Shown here piece by piece: positions 25,230-34,227 of a stretch of 35,975 nucleotides of DNA (the stretch's first letter is position 1; each line of letters starts with the position of its first letter). A program made the position numbers and the translations under genes. This DNA comes from Maritimibacter sp. Lineage in GTDB: Bacteria > Pseudomonadota > Alphaproteobacteria > Rhodobacterales > Rhodobacteraceae. The notes below the pieces were generated by a model. It had not been told where the DNA came from. It saw only the letters and a list, made by a program, of their open reading frames with translations, and searched no databases. The stretch lies in contig JAABTN010000031.1 of the NCBI GenBank assembly GCA_011389895.1, positions 1 to 35,975 on the forward strand. The letters run 5' to 3'.

Positions 25230-26234
25230 TCAATCCTGCTCCAAGACGGTGGATTTTCCAAGCGCGGCCAGCACCTCGTCCGCCGCGACGGTGGGCGCTT
25301 TCCGGCCATCGGCCACCTCTTCCCCAAGGCGCGTGATCCGTTCGCGAATGTCCGGGTCGCTGTCGAGCCGGGCCAGAAGACCGGCGCGCAGATCTTCCAT
25401 GAACCAATGGCGGGCCTGTTCGGCGCGGGCGCGGTCCCAATGCCCGCTGTCGCGGCGCCACTCGGTCAGGGTCTCGAGCGCCTGCCAAGCCTCCGGCAGA
25501 CCGTCACGGGTCACCGCCGACACCGTCATCGCCTTCGGATAGCCTTCGGGGTCTTGCGGACGTTTGCGCAAAAGACGCAGCGCACCGGTGTAGTCAGAGC
25601 AGGTGCGCGTCGCGGTCTGTTTCAGATCGCCATCAGCCTTGTTCACCAATATAATGTCGGCCATCTCCATGATGCCCCGCTTCACCCCCTGAAGCTCGTC
25701 CCCCCCGGCGGGTGCAAGGAGCAGGACAAACACATCCGACATCTCGGCCACCATGGTTTCCGATTGCCCCACCCCCACGGTTTCGATCAATACCACGTCG
25801 AAACCGGCCGCCTCGCAAAGCGCCACCGCTTCGCGCGTGCGCCGTGCCACGCCGCCCAGATGGGTGCGCGCGGGCGACGGGCGGATGAAGGCGTTCGGGT
25901 TGCGCGACAGCGTCTCCATCCGGGTCTTGTCCCCGAGGATCGAGCCGCCGGATCGCGCCGACGACGGGTCGACCGCAAGCACGGCGACGCGCAATCCGCG
26001 TTCGATCAGGAACATGCCGAAGGCTTCGATAAAGGTGGATTTCCCGACGCCCGGCGTGCCCGACAGCCCGATGCGCAACGCCTGCCTGCCGCCCGGTTTC
26101 AACGCATCGAGAAGCGCGACCGCTTCGGCCCGATGGTCCGCCCGCGCGCTTTCGACCAAGGTGATCGCGCGCGACAGCGCGCGACGCTCGCCCGCCGCGA
26201 CGCCCTGTGCCAGATCCTCGGTTGCCTGCGACAT
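25230..26234 (-). CDS. meaB: Methylmalonyl-CoA mutase-associated GTPase MeaB (ArgK)
   Basis: The 334-residue G3E GTPase has the P-loop GTPGVGKST (59-67), AVDPSSARSGGSILGDKTRM, the ETVGVGQSE switch region and VNKADG. MeaB protects and reactivates the cobalamin-dependent methylmalonyl-CoA mutase, which turns propionyl-CoA-derived methylmalonyl-CoA into succinyl-CoA. The mutase itself is not in the window. I chose the start at 26234 (MSQATEDLAQ) with GGGGGCGAG just upstream; the frame is open to 26321. A propionyl-CoA pathway would fit degradation of 2-methyl-branched acids by the island at 7-21 kb, but the two are 4 kb apart. Confidence 0.93.
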   Translation of the reverse strand: MSQATEDLAQGVAAGERRALSRAITLVESARADHRAEAVALLDALKPGGRQALRIGLSGTPGVGKSTFIEAFGMFLIERGLRVAVLAVDPSSARSGGSILGDKTRMETLSRNPNAFIRPSPARTHLGGVARRTREAVALCEAAGFDVVLIETVGVGQSETMVAEMSDVFVLLLAPAGGDELQGVKRGIMEMADIILVNKADGDLKQTATRTCSDYTGALRLLRKRPQDPEGYPKAMTVSAVTRDGLPEAWQALETLTEWRRDSGHWDRARAEQARHWFMEDLRAGLLARLDSDPDIRERITRLGEEVADGRKAPTVAADEVLAALGKSTVLEQD

Positions 26235-26321
26235 CTCGCCCCCGTTTGCCTTCTGACCACGTGATGCCCCGTCTTGCCGCGCCGGATGCGCGATGTCCAG
26301 CCAATCGAAACCGTCACACAC

Positions 26322-26352
26322 TTGTCACAGGATATTTCACGCGCTTTATGCT
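26322..26352 (+). promoter_or_regulatory. Promoter for the DUF3108 gene
   Basis: TTGTCA (26322-26327) precedes TTTATG (26345-26350, spacing 17) or TATGCT (26347-26352, spacing 19), about 65 bases upstream of the start codon. Confidence 0.35.
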
Positions 26353-26416
26353 AACCGACATTTGAAAGCCGGTATTTCAGGCTCGACCCCACGGGGACCC
26401 TTGGAGTGACAAGACC

Positions 26417-27070
26417 ATGTTTTTGAAAGCAGCTCTCGCGCTCGCTCTTTCCGTCATTATCCATGCCCCCGCGACCGCCCAGGACACCCCGACCGCTCGG
26501 TCCTTCGGCGTCTCGGTGATCGGGATCCCGGTGGGCGAGGTCAATCTCACGCACAAGATCAGCGAAAAGGGCAAACACGTCTACCAATCCGGCTTTGCCA
26601 CCACGGGCTTGCTCGCCATCGTGAAGGACGTGCGGTTCATCATGCTGTCGCGCGCCGGGGTCGTGTCCGGCGTCATGGACCCCGAGTATTACACCGAGCA
26701 AATGAACACCGGGAAACGCACGTCGAGCAACAAGGTGAATTTCCGGCCCGGCGATGCGCGGTGGGATCCCAACACCGCCATGGCGTCGGTGCTGTCAGAC
26801 CGTCCGGTCACAGAAGGGTGCGGGTTTGAAAAGGACGTGTTCGATGGCGAGCGTTCGCATCGGTTGACGATCAATTCGGGCACGAAACAGGGTGACAAGC
26901 TGGAATGCACCGGCACCTTCATGCGCACTGGCGGCTACACGGAGAAGCAATTGTCCGAGCGGCTTGGGTATGACTTCATGGTGCGATACGTCCAGCGCGG
27001 CGACCGCTATGTCTTTGACATGGCCGAGGGCCATACCGATTTCGGCAGGGTTCGGATCCATTCAAACTGA
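26417..27070 (+). CDS. DUF3108-domain exported protein
   Basis: The 217-residue precursor has a signal peptide (MFLKAALALALSVIIHAPATA, about 21 residues) and a beta-rich mature part: FGVSVIGIPVGEVNLTHKI, YQSGFATTGLLAIVKDVRF, and the C-terminal YVQRGDRYVFDMAEGHTDFG. This layout (a G-x-x-G-E strand followed by a lumenal beta half-barrel) matches DUF3108, an uncharacterised periplasmic family. Function is unknown. It is divergent from meaB and lies 36 bases before hrpB, perhaps in one transcript. Confidence 0.75.
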   Translation: MFLKAALALALSVIIHAPATAQDTPTARSFGVSVIGIPVGEVNLTHKISEKGKHVYQSGFATTGLLAIVKDVRFIMLSRAGVVSGVMDPEYYTEQMNTGKRTSSNKVNFRPGDARWDPNTAMASVLSDRPVTEGCGFEKDVFDGERSHRLTINSGTKQGDKLECTGTFMRTGGYTEKQLSERLGYDFMVRYVQRGDRYVFDMAEGHTDFGRVRIHSN

Positions 27071-27106
27071 CTTGCCGGTCTGCCGGGTCGGCCCCATAAC
27101 GGGCCC

Positions 27107-29524
27107 ATGACCACCCGCCTGCCCATCGAAGATTGCCTGCCCGACCTCTGCGCGGCGCTTGGGTCGGCGGGGCGCGTTGTGCTTGTCGCCCCGCCCGGCG
27201 CGGGCAAGACCACCAAGGTGCCGCTTGCCCTTTTGCCCCAGATCGAGGGGCGCATCGTGATGCTTGAACCCCGCCGTGTCGCGGCGCGCGCCGCCGCCGA
27301 ACGCATGGCCGCGACGTTGGGCGAGCCTGTGGGCGAGACGGTGGGCTACCGCATCCGGGGCGAGGCGAAGGTGGGCAAGACCACCCGGATCGAGGTGGTG
27401 ACAGAAGGCATTCTCACCCGCCGGATGCAATCGGACCCGGCGTTGGCCGGCGTCGGCTGCATCATCTTCGACGAATTCCATGAACGCAGCCTGAATGCCG
27501 ATCTTGGCCTTGCCTTGGCGTGGGAGGTGCGTGGGGCGCTGCGCGAAGATCTCGCCCTCGTGGTGATGTCGGCGACGCTGGATGCGGCGCCGGTGGCAAA
27601 GCTCTTGGATGAGGCACCGATCGTCACCTCGCAAGGCCGCGCCTTTCCGGTCGAGACCCGGTGGCTCGACACCCCGGTGCCGAAAACCCGCCGCTTCGAT
27701 GCGGCGGCCTGCGCGCTCATCGAACAGGCGGTTTCCGAGAGCACGGGAGGGGTGCTTGCTTTCCTGCCCGGTGAAGGGGAAATCCGCCGGGTGGCCGCCA
27801 ACCTGCGCCTGCCCGAGAGCTGCCATATCCATCCGCTCTTCGGCGCCATGGGGCTCAGCGCACAGCGCGCCGCGATCCGCCCGGCCACCAGCGGGCGCAA
27901 GGTGGTGCTGGCCACCGCCATCGCCGAAACCTCGCTCACCATCGAAGATGTGCGCGTCGTGGTCGACATGGGGCGTGCGCGCCGCGCCCGGCTGACCGGG
28001 TCCGGCATGTCGCGGCTGGTGACCGAACCGGTGAGCCGGGCCGAGGCGGATCAACGCCGGGGGCGCGCCGGGCGCGTGGCCGAAGGCCGGTGCTACCGCA
28101 TGTGGACCAAGGGCGAAGAAGGGGCCTTGCCTGCCTTTCCGCCTGCGGAAATCGAGATCGCCGATCTCGCCCCTCTTGCCCTCGACCTCGCCCTATGGGG
28201 GGCGGGTGACGGCCATGACCTCGCCTTCCTGACTCCGCCCAACCCCGGCACCTTGGCCGAGGCGCGCATCCTTTTGGCCGACTTGGGCGCGCTCGATCCC
28301 AACGGGTTGATCACCGCGCATGGTAAAACATTGGCCGGCCTGCCGCTGCACCCGCGTCTGGCGCATATGCTCACACAGGCTGGCCGGGAGGCCGCGCCTC
28401 TCGCCGCCCTTCTGGGCGAGCGTGACCCCCTGCCGCGCGCTGCGCCCGTTGACCTGTCGCTTCGGCTTGCCGCGCTGAACCATCCGGGTGCGCAGAACGC
28501 CAACCGGGATGTGACCGAACGGATCAAGGCAGAGGCCAAGCGATTGGCGCGGCTAACCGATGATCGCGCGGCGATGAGTCCGGCGGAAATGGTCGCCCTC
28601 GCCTATCCCGACCGGGTCGGGCTGCGGCGCAAGGGCGATCAGCCGCGTTACGTTCTGTCCGGCGGCAGGGGCGCGGTGCTTGCCGAGGATGACCCCATGG
28701 CCGCTACGCGTCTGATCGTTGTCACCGACACCGATGGAAACCCCCGCGAAGCCCGTATCCGGCAGGCCATCGCGATCACCGAAGGCGAATTGCGGGCCGT
28801 GCACGGCGACAGGATCGGTTGGCAGAAGGTCTGCGAATGGTCCCGGCGCGAAGGCCGCGTGATCGCCCGCGAACAGGAGCGGTTCGGTGCGGTCGTGCTG
28901 AACGACCAGCACTGGAAAGACGCCGATCCCGAGGCCGTTGCGCGCGCGATGCTGGATGGTGTGCGTCAGATCGGGCTGATCCCGTCGGACGCCGCGCGCC
29001 GGTTCATGGCCCGCGTCGCGCTGGTGCGTGACAGCGACCCGGCGCTGCCCGACCTGTCGGATGCGGCGCTGATGGAAAACCTCGAAACATGGCTCCTGCC
29101 GCATCTTACCGGGGTCCGGACCACCGGCGACTGGAAGGCCTTTGACCTTCTACCCGCCCTGCGCGCCATGCTGGATTGGCCGCAGATGCAGCGGCTGGAT
29201 GCGACCGCGCCCGCCCATTTTGTCACCCCGCTGGGAAGCAAAATTCCTATTGATTACAGCGGTGAAGCCCCGGAAATCGCGGTCAGGCTGCAAGAAATGT
29301 TCGGTGTGACCGAGCACCCTTGCGTGGGCCGCACGCCGCTGCGCGTGACGCTTTTGTCGCCGGGGCGAAAGCCGGTTCAAACCACCACCGATCTGCCGGC
29401 TTTCTGGGTCACGTCCTACGGTGACGTGCGCAAGGATATGCGCGGGCGCTACCCGAAACACCCGTGGCCCGAGAACCCGGCTACCGCCACGCCGACCCGG
29501 CGCGCAAAGCCGCGCGGCTCCTGA
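27107..29524 (+). CDS. hrpB: ATP-dependent helicase HrpB
   Basis: The 805-residue DExH helicase has Walker A PPGAGKTT (29-36), DEFH (122-125) followed by ERS, VMSATLDA, and C-terminal helicase motifs ATAIAETSLTIEDV and QRRGRAGRVAEG. After the helicase core come the HA2-like domain and the HrpB-specific C-terminal region (SGEAPEIAVRLQEMFG, PCVGRTPLRVTLLSPG). The length is right for HrpB (about 800-840). It is a presumed RNA helicase, with its exact role in bacteria unsettled. No ribosome-binding site is obvious before the ATG. Confidence 0.95.
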   Translation: MTTRLPIEDCLPDLCAALGSAGRVVLVAPPGAGKTTKVPLALLPQIEGRIVMLEPRRVAARAAAERMAATLGEPVGETVGYRIRGEAKVGKTTRIEVVTEGILTRRMQSDPALAGVGCIIFDEFHERSLNADLGLALAWEVRGALREDLALVVMSATLDAAPVAKLLDEAPIVTSQGRAFPVETRWLDTPVPKTRRFDAAACALIEQAVSESTGGVLAFLPGEGEIRRVAANLRLPESCHIHPLFGAMGLSAQRAAIRPATSGRKVVLATAIAETSLTIEDVRVVVDMGRARRARLTGSGMSRLVTEPVSRAEADQRRGRAGRVAEGRCYRMWTKGEEGALPAFPPAEIEIADLAPLALDLALWGAGDGHDLAFLTPPNPGTLAEARILLADLGALDPNGLITAHGKTLAGLPLHPRLAHMLTQAGREAAPLAALLGERDPLPRAAPVDLSLRLAALNHPGAQNANRDVTERIKAEAKRLARLTDDRAAMSPAEMVALAYPDRVGLRRKGDQPRYVLSGGRGAVLAEDDPMAATRLIVVTDTDGNPREARIRQAIAITEGELRAVHGDRIGWQKVCEWSRREGRVIAREQERFGAVVLNDQHWKDADPEAVARAMLDGVRQIGLIPSDAARRFMARVALVRDSDPALPDLSDAALMENLETWLLPHLTGVRTTGDWKAFDLLPALRAMLDWPQMQRLDATAPAHFVTPLGSKIPIDYSGEAPEIAVRLQEMFGVTEHPCVGRTPLRVTLLSPGRKPVQTTTDLPAFWVTSYGDVRKDMRGRYPKHPWPENPATATPTRRAKPRGS

Positions 29525-29561
29525 GCGCGCCCGGCCCTTCGCCGTGCAAAGCCCTAAAGCC

Positions 29562-29590
29562 TTGAAAAATTTGTTCAAACCCCGTAAGTA
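29562..29590 (+). promoter_or_regulatory. Promoter for the Nudix gene
   Basis: TTGAAA (29562-29567) and TAAGTA (29585-29590) are 17 bases apart in an AT-rich stretch about 40 bases upstream of the start codon. Confidence 0.45.
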
Positions 29591-29629
29591 TACGTTCCAA
29601 TAACGCATAAGCGATACAGGCTGTTTCTG

Positions 29630-30088
29630 ATGACGACACTTTTTGCCAAGGCTTGGGACGAAGTCCTGCGCCCCCTGATCAAGCGACCGAACAAGTTTCA
29701 GGTCGCCGCCCTGTGCTATCGTGGCAGCGGGAATAAGAAGGAAGTGCTGCTCATCACCTCGCGCGGGTCCGGGCGGTGGATCTTGCCCAAGGGCTGGCCG
29801 ATGGAAGGTAAATCCGCCGCCGAAGCCGCCCGGATCGAAGCCTGGGAAGAAGCCGGGGTGCGGCCCGCCAAGGTCGCCAAACGCGCGCTTGGCAGTTTCG
29901 AATACACCAAGGATCGGCACGACGGTCTGCCCCTGCCCTGCGACACGTTCGTCTATCCGGTCAAGGTCGATAAACTTGCCCGCGATTACCCAGAGGCGGG
30001 CGAACGCAAACGCAAATGGGTGGCCCCCGGCGTTGCCGCCGATCTTGTCGACGATCCGGGATTGAAAGACCTCCTGCGCGACTTCTGA
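29630..30088 (+). CDS. Nudix hydrolase with an atypical Nudix box
   Basis: A 152-residue Nudix-fold protein with QVAALCYRG, WILPKGWPMEG and the Nudix helix AARIEAWEEAGV. Compared with the standard box Gx5Ex7REUxEExGU, Gly55, Glu70, Glu73, Glu74 and Gly76 are in place, but the first Glu is Lys61 and the Arg is Ile69. The LPKGWP start is typical of diphosphoinositol polyphosphate and diadenosine polyphosphate hydrolases (DIPP-like). It likely cleaves a nucleoside or inositol diphosphate in the cytoplasm. It precedes the phosphate transporter gene by 98 bases, and a link to phosphate metabolism is possible. Confidence 0.85.
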   Translation: MTTLFAKAWDEVLRPLIKRPNKFQVAALCYRGSGNKKEVLLITSRGSGRWILPKGWPMEGKSAAEAARIEAWEEAGVRPAKVAKRALGSFEYTKDRHDGLPLPCDTFVYPVKVDKLARDYPEAGERKRKWVAPGVAADLVDDPGLKDLLRDF

Positions 30089-30148
30089 CGCGCCCCTGCC
30101 TTCCCACTGTTGCATGACGCCACCCGGTGCGCTACGCGCGACCGGAAT

Positions 30149-30177
30149 GTGAAACTATTGTAACAGAAAAGTAACAG
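30149..30177 (-). promoter_or_regulatory. Pho-box-like triple repeat over the pit start region
   Basis: On the reverse strand CTGTTAC, CTGTTAC and GTTTCAC are each separated by 4 bases (30177-30149), which is the 7+4 spacing of PhoB boxes (consensus CTGTCAT). The box ends at the pit ribosome-binding site (AGGAG, 30176-30180) and covers a possible -10 (TATTGT, 30156-30161). Bound PhoB would be expected to block pit transcription. Confidence 0.5.
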
Positions 30178-30186
30178 GAGACGCCG

Positions 30187-31662
30187 ATGCGCGACCCTCA
30201 CGGCAACCAGTGGAAAACACTGGACCGGGACCTCGATCGGATCGGTCAGCTTGAACGCGCGGCACAATACGTGTCGCGCCCGATGGTCGGCTTCGGCGTC
30301 TCGCTGGTTTTCATCGTTGTCGCCGGGCTGATCGCCGCGGTCTTCTTCGGGTTTCAGTCCGGGACATTCGTGGTGATCGTCGCCGCCGGGTTCGGGGCCT
30401 ACATGGCCTTGAACATCGGGGCCAACGACGTGGCAAACAACATGGCCCCTGCGGTCGGGGCGAACGCGCTGACCATGGGCGGTGCGATCCTGATTGCGGC
30501 CGTGTTTGAGAGCGCGGGCGCGCTTCTCGCGGGCGGGGATGTTGTGGCGACGATTTCCAAGGGGATCATCGACCCCGCCGCAATGTCGGACCTGCGCGTG
30601 TTCATCTGGGCGATGATGGCCGCGCTTTTGTCCGCCGCGCTTTGGCTGAACCTCGCGACATGGGTCGGCGCGCCCGTGTCCACCACGCATTCCATCGTCG
30701 GCGGCGTCATGGGCGCGGGCATCGCGGCGGCGGGCTTTGGCGTCGTCGATTGGGGTTCGATGAGCATGATCGCGGCGAGCTGGGTGATCTCGCCCGTGCT
30801 CGGCGGCGTGATCGCGGCGCTGTTCCTCGCCTTCATCAAGGCGCGGGTGATCTATGTGGAGGACAAGATCGCGGCGGCCCGGCTGTGGTTGCCGGTGTTG
30901 ATCGGCACCATGGCGGGAACATTTTCGGCCTATCTCGCGCTCAAGGGGCTGAACAAGATCGTGACGGTTCAGGTGACCACGGCGCTGTTGATCGGGCTGG
31001 GCACCGGTCTTGCCTTCTGGGCCCTGTCCGTGCCGTTCATCCGCCGCCAGTCCGAAGGGATGGAGAACCGCAACAGGTCGCTCAAGTCGCTTTTCGGCCT
31101 GCCGCTCGTGGTCTCGGCCGCGCTTTTGTCTTTCGCACACGGGGCAAACGATGTCGCCAATGCGGTCGGCCCGCTCGCCGCCATCGTGCATGCCGAAAAC
31201 CTTGGCGAGTTTGCGGGCGAAGTTTCAATCCCCACATGGGTCATGGTGATCGGGGCCTTCGGGATATCCTTTGGCCTCATGCTTTTCGGTCCGAAGCTTA
31301 TCCGCATGGTTGGGAGCCAGATCACCCGGCTGAACCCGATGCGCGCCTTTTGCGTCGCGCTCGCCGCCGCGATCACGGTGATCGTCGCCTCGTGGCTCGG
31401 GTTGCCCGTGTCCTCGACCCATATCGCGGTGGGCGCGGTGTTCGGCGTCGGGTTCTACCGCGAATACCACGCCGAGAAACGCCGCCGATCGATCATAAAG
31501 GCAACACCGATGCTAAGCCTGCCACCGGAAGAACGGCGGCGCAGAAAGCTGGTGCGCCGGTCGCATTTCATGACCGTTGTCGCGGCCTGGATCATCACGG
31601 TGCCCGCCGCTGCGATGCTTTCTGGCCTGATCTTCACGATCCTGAATGCCGTGGTGAACTAA
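30187..31662 (+). CDS. pit: Inorganic phosphate transporter, PiT family
   Basis: The 491-residue membrane protein has the duplicated PiT signature: GANDVANNMAPAVGANAL (from residue 78) and HGANDVANAVGPLAA (from 318). Each is followed by a VSTTH or VSSTH motif (GAPVSTTHSIVGG, GLPVSSTHIAVGA). It has about ten to twelve membrane segments and a polar N-terminus of about 35 residues. It imports phosphate, usually as a metal-phosphate complex, with protons, at low affinity. AGGAG precedes the ATG. No DUF47 (PhoU-like) partner is adjacent. The stop lies 11 bases from the end of the M20 gene on the other strand. Confidence 0.94.
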   Translation: MRDPHGNQWKTLDRDLDRIGQLERAAQYVSRPMVGFGVSLVFIVVAGLIAAVFFGFQSGTFVVIVAAGFGAYMALNIGANDVANNMAPAVGANALTMGGAILIAAVFESAGALLAGGDVVATISKGIIDPAAMSDLRVFIWAMMAALLSAALWLNLATWVGAPVSTTHSIVGGVMGAGIAAAGFGVVDWGSMSMIAASWVISPVLGGVIAALFLAFIKARVIYVEDKIAAARLWLPVLIGTMAGTFSAYLALKGLNKIVTVQVTTALLIGLGTGLAFWALSVPFIRRQSEGMENRNRSLKSLFGLPLVVSAALLSFAHGANDVANAVGPLAAIVHAENLGEFAGEVSIPTWVMVIGAFGISFGLMLFGPKLIRMVGSQITRLNPMRAFCVALAAAITVIVASWLGLPVSSTHIAVGAVFGVGFYREYHAEKRRRSIIKATPMLSLPPEERRRRKLVRRSHFMTVVAAWIITVPAAAMLSGLIFTILNAVVN

Positions 31663-31673
31663 GACCTGCCGCG

Positions 31674-32963
31674 CTACTGCGACGGCAACAACAGGTCTTC
31701 GAGCACGAGCGCCATGACCCCGGCGCTATCCACCATGTCGCGGATTCCGACCCATTCATCGGGCTGATGCGCGAGGTCGAGGATGCCCGGCCCGTAGGCA
31801 ATGCAATTCTTCAGCCGCCCGATCCGGTCGATATGCTTTTGGTCATAGGTGCCGGGGCTGACCACGTAATCCGGCAGCTTGCCCAGAACCCGTTCGATCG
31901 CCGACGCGGTCGAGCGCACGACGGGCGCATCTTCATCGGTCATGCTGGGGATCACTTCGAACAGCTCGCGGATGTCGTATTCGAAGGACGGGCGCTCGGT
32001 CTTGATCTTCTCAAGCATCCCGCGCACCTCGGATTTCACATCGTCGATATCTTCCTCGATCAAGAAGCGCCGGTCGACCACGATGCGGCACCGATCCGGC
32101 ACCACCGGCGCGGGCAGGCCGGTATAACCGGGGTCTTGCTCCCGCTCGCCCCCATGGATCGAATTGATGTTCAGCGTCGAATTGCGCGCCCCTTCGGGCA
32201 CCACCGGCATGGCGGTCTGTTTCGAGGCGAGAAGCGGGAACAGGGTTGCCTCCATCTCGGCCAGCACGGCGCCCATGTGGCGCACTGCGCTGTCGCCAAG
32301 AAACGGCATCGACCCATGCGCGATGCGCCCCTTGGTCTCGATCTCGGCCCACCAGACGCCGCGATGTCCCAGACAGATGCGATCCTTGTTCAAGGGTTCG
32401 GGAATGATGACATGCTGCACCCTGTCGGGCGCGAAACGGCCAAGCTCGGCAAGGTAGGCGACGCCGCCATACCCGCCGGTTTCTTCATCCGCCGTGGCCG
32501 AAATCTCGATCGCGCCGGAAAACTCCGGATGGGCCGCGATGAATGCCTCGGCGGCAATGACGCTTGCCGCCAGCCCGCCTTTCATGTCGCAGGCGCCGCG
32601 CCCGTAGACCCGGCCATCCGCCACCTCGCCCCCAAAGGGATCGCGGGTCCAGCCATGGCCAACCTCGACCACATCATGGTGCGAATTGAAATGCACCGTC
32701 TCGCCCGGTCGCCCGCCCTCGTAGCGCGCAACCATGTTCCAGCGCGGGAAAGCATCGCTGTCGCCGGGGGTGTCGAGGGCACGGATCAGCTCCACATCCC
32801 AGCCGCCATCGCGCAGCCGCGCGCCCAGCATCGCGCAGATGTCGTGATATTTCTCGCCCGGCGGATTGAGCGTCGGAATGCGGATCAGCGCTTGCGTCAG
32901 CGCCACAAGGTCAGCCTCGCGCGCGGCGACAAGATCAAGAAGGGAGTGTTCGGTATCAGCCAT
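31674..32963 (-). CDS. M20-family metallopeptidase (ArgE/DapE-type deacylase)
   Basis: A 429-residue zinc hydrolase. SHHDVVEVG gives ligand His95 and Asp97, GRGACDMKGG gives bridging Asp126, and ATADEETGG gives the general base Glu160 and ligand Glu161. The middle (residues 200-320, GRIAHGSMPF) is the dimerisation domain. It belongs with acetylornithine deacetylase and succinyl-diaminopimelate desuccinylase-like enzymes; at 429 residues it is longer than ArgE (about 385), so I do not assign a substrate. It should hydrolyse an N-acyl or peptide bond. It stands alone and is divergent from the coiled-coil gene. Confidence 0.88.
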   Translation of the reverse strand: MADTEHSLLDLVAAREADLVALTQALIRIPTLNPPGEKYHDICAMLGARLRDGGWDVELIRALDTPGDSDAFPRWNMVARYEGGRPGETVHFNSHHDVVEVGHGWTRDPFGGEVADGRVYGRGACDMKGGLAASVIAAEAFIAAHPEFSGAIEISATADEETGGYGGVAYLAELGRFAPDRVQHVIIPEPLNKDRICLGHRGVWWAEIETKGRIAHGSMPFLGDSAVRHMGAVLAEMEATLFPLLASKQTAMPVVPEGARNSTLNINSIHGGEREQDPGYTGLPAPVVPDRCRIVVDRRFLIEEDIDDVKSEVRGMLEKIKTERPSFEYDIRELFEVIPSMTDEDAPVVRSTASAIERVLGKLPDYVVSPGTYDQKHIDRIGRLKNCIAYGPGILDLAHQPDEWVGIRDMVDSAGVMALVLEDLLLPSQ

Positions 32964-33081
32964 GGCGCGACGCTAGCCCAACAGGTGCGGAATGGAAACG
33001 CCCGACGCCATGGCCCGGCACATACCCCACCCGCACAGTGGGAAAAACAAGGGCCAAGGCCCGGATTCCCGATGGTCAGCC

Positions 33082-33110
33082 TTGCACAACCGCGCTAGGC
33101 TTCCAATATT
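33082..33110 (+). promoter_or_regulatory. Possible promoter for the coiled-coil gene cluster
   Basis: TTGCAC (33082-33087) and AATATT (33105-33110) are 17 bases apart in the only AT-rich stretch upstream of the cluster. The -10 match is weak. Confidence 0.3.
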
Positions 33111-33144
33111 GCATAATGTTATGATGATTAACTTTGAGGACGCC

Positions 33145-34227
33145 ATGGCCGGAAATCTCGACGCACAAATCCAGGAAAGCGAAAGCCAGATGCAAGAGGC
33201 GCAGGCCAAGATCGCCGAGCTGACCAGCCGGATCGAAACTGCGCGGGACAAGATGCAGACCGGCGCGGATATCACCATTGATATCGAGAACGCCACGCTG
33301 GATGACGTGCACGCCCACACGCAGGTGATGAACGCCAATATCGCGGAACTCATCATGGGGCTGGATGACGTGACCGCCGGGTTCTCGAAAGATTTCGACG
33401 AGATGCGCAACAAGACGGGGTGGGAAAGCTTCGTCGGGGTCTTTTCGAAACACCGCTCTGAAAGCCTGCGGCAGGAACGCATGCGCACCGCTTCCATCGA
33501 CGACAAATTGCAGGACCTGATCGGGAAATCCGACGTGATCGTCCAGCTTTTGCAAAACCAGCTCGACATGCTCAACGCGCAGAAGACGCGGGTCGAGGAC
33601 AACCTGACCGAAACGCTGGATGAGCGTGAGGCGGTGGTGGGCGAATTGGAAAGCCTCAAGTCCGAGATCACGGCGCTCGACCCGAAGATCATCGAGATCG
33701 AGAACAAGATCGCGGTGGAACAGGATGCCGCCGCGCGCACGAAGCTGGAAAGCGAATTGGCCGATCTCAACGCGAAATACAACGAGATGGTGCAACAGGA
33801 ACAGGTAAAACTGGCCCGCTCGCAAACGCTTGAACGCTATATCGAGAAGGGCAAGACATGGGTCGACAGCCTGCAAAACCAGGCGGCGACACAGATGGTC
33901 CTTATCAACAAGCTCCAGACGGACACCAAGCAGCGTGTCGTGCTTTACGACGCCCTGTCAAAGTCGCTCAAGACCGCACAGCAACAGGACGTGGCCCACC
34001 GGATCAACGAGATCGGGGTGAAGACGGACCAGGAAGCGCAGGCCGCCATGGCCTCGATCGGGACGGCAACGAACCAGAAGATGGCGGACATGATGGAGGC
34101 CCACGAAGAGCATATGGTCTTCGCGCGAGACGTGCTGGAAGCCAAGGCCAAGGCGGATGAACGCTTTGCCCGCCGCTTTGCCGAGATCGTCGAGAAACAC
34201 GACAAGAACCTTTACGGGGCGCAATGA
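33145..34227 (+). CDS. Coiled-coil protein, distantly TelA (toxic anion resistance)-like
   Basis: With the ATG at 33145 (GAGGA four bases upstream) the product is 360 residues; in-frame ATGs at 33121 and 33124 lack such a site. There is no signal peptide or membrane segment. Most of the protein is charged helix with heptad character: residues 6-40 (QIQESESQMQEAQAKIAELT), about 130-230 (NLTETLDEREAVVGELESL onward) and 300-355. The order of helical blocks resembles TelA/YceH proteins (PF05816), which act in stress and tellurite resistance operons, but the similarity is by eye and weak. Its stop overlaps the next gene by ATGA, so the two are co-translated. Confidence 0.65.
   Translation: MAGNLDAQIQESESQMQEAQAKIAELTSRIETARDKMQTGADITIDIENATLDDVHAHTQVMNANIAELIMGLDDVTAGFSKDFDEMRNKTGWESFVGVFSKHRSESLRQERMRTASIDDKLQDLIGKSDVIVQLLQNQLDMLNAQKTRVEDNLTETLDEREAVVGELESLKSEITALDPKIIEIENKIAVEQDAAARTKLESELADLNAKYNEMVQQEQVKLARSQTLERYIEKGKTWVDSLQNQAATQMVLINKLQTDTKQRVVLYDALSKSLKTAQQQDVAHRINEIGVKTDQEAQAAMASIGTATNQKMADMMEAHEEHMVFARDVLEAKAKADERFARRFAEIVEKHDKNLYGAQ

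Noticed and set aside
30642..33098. Open frame of about 800 codons on the forward strand
   Set aside because: It overlaps pit in another frame and runs antisense through the M20 gene; both real genes have catalytic or signature motifs.
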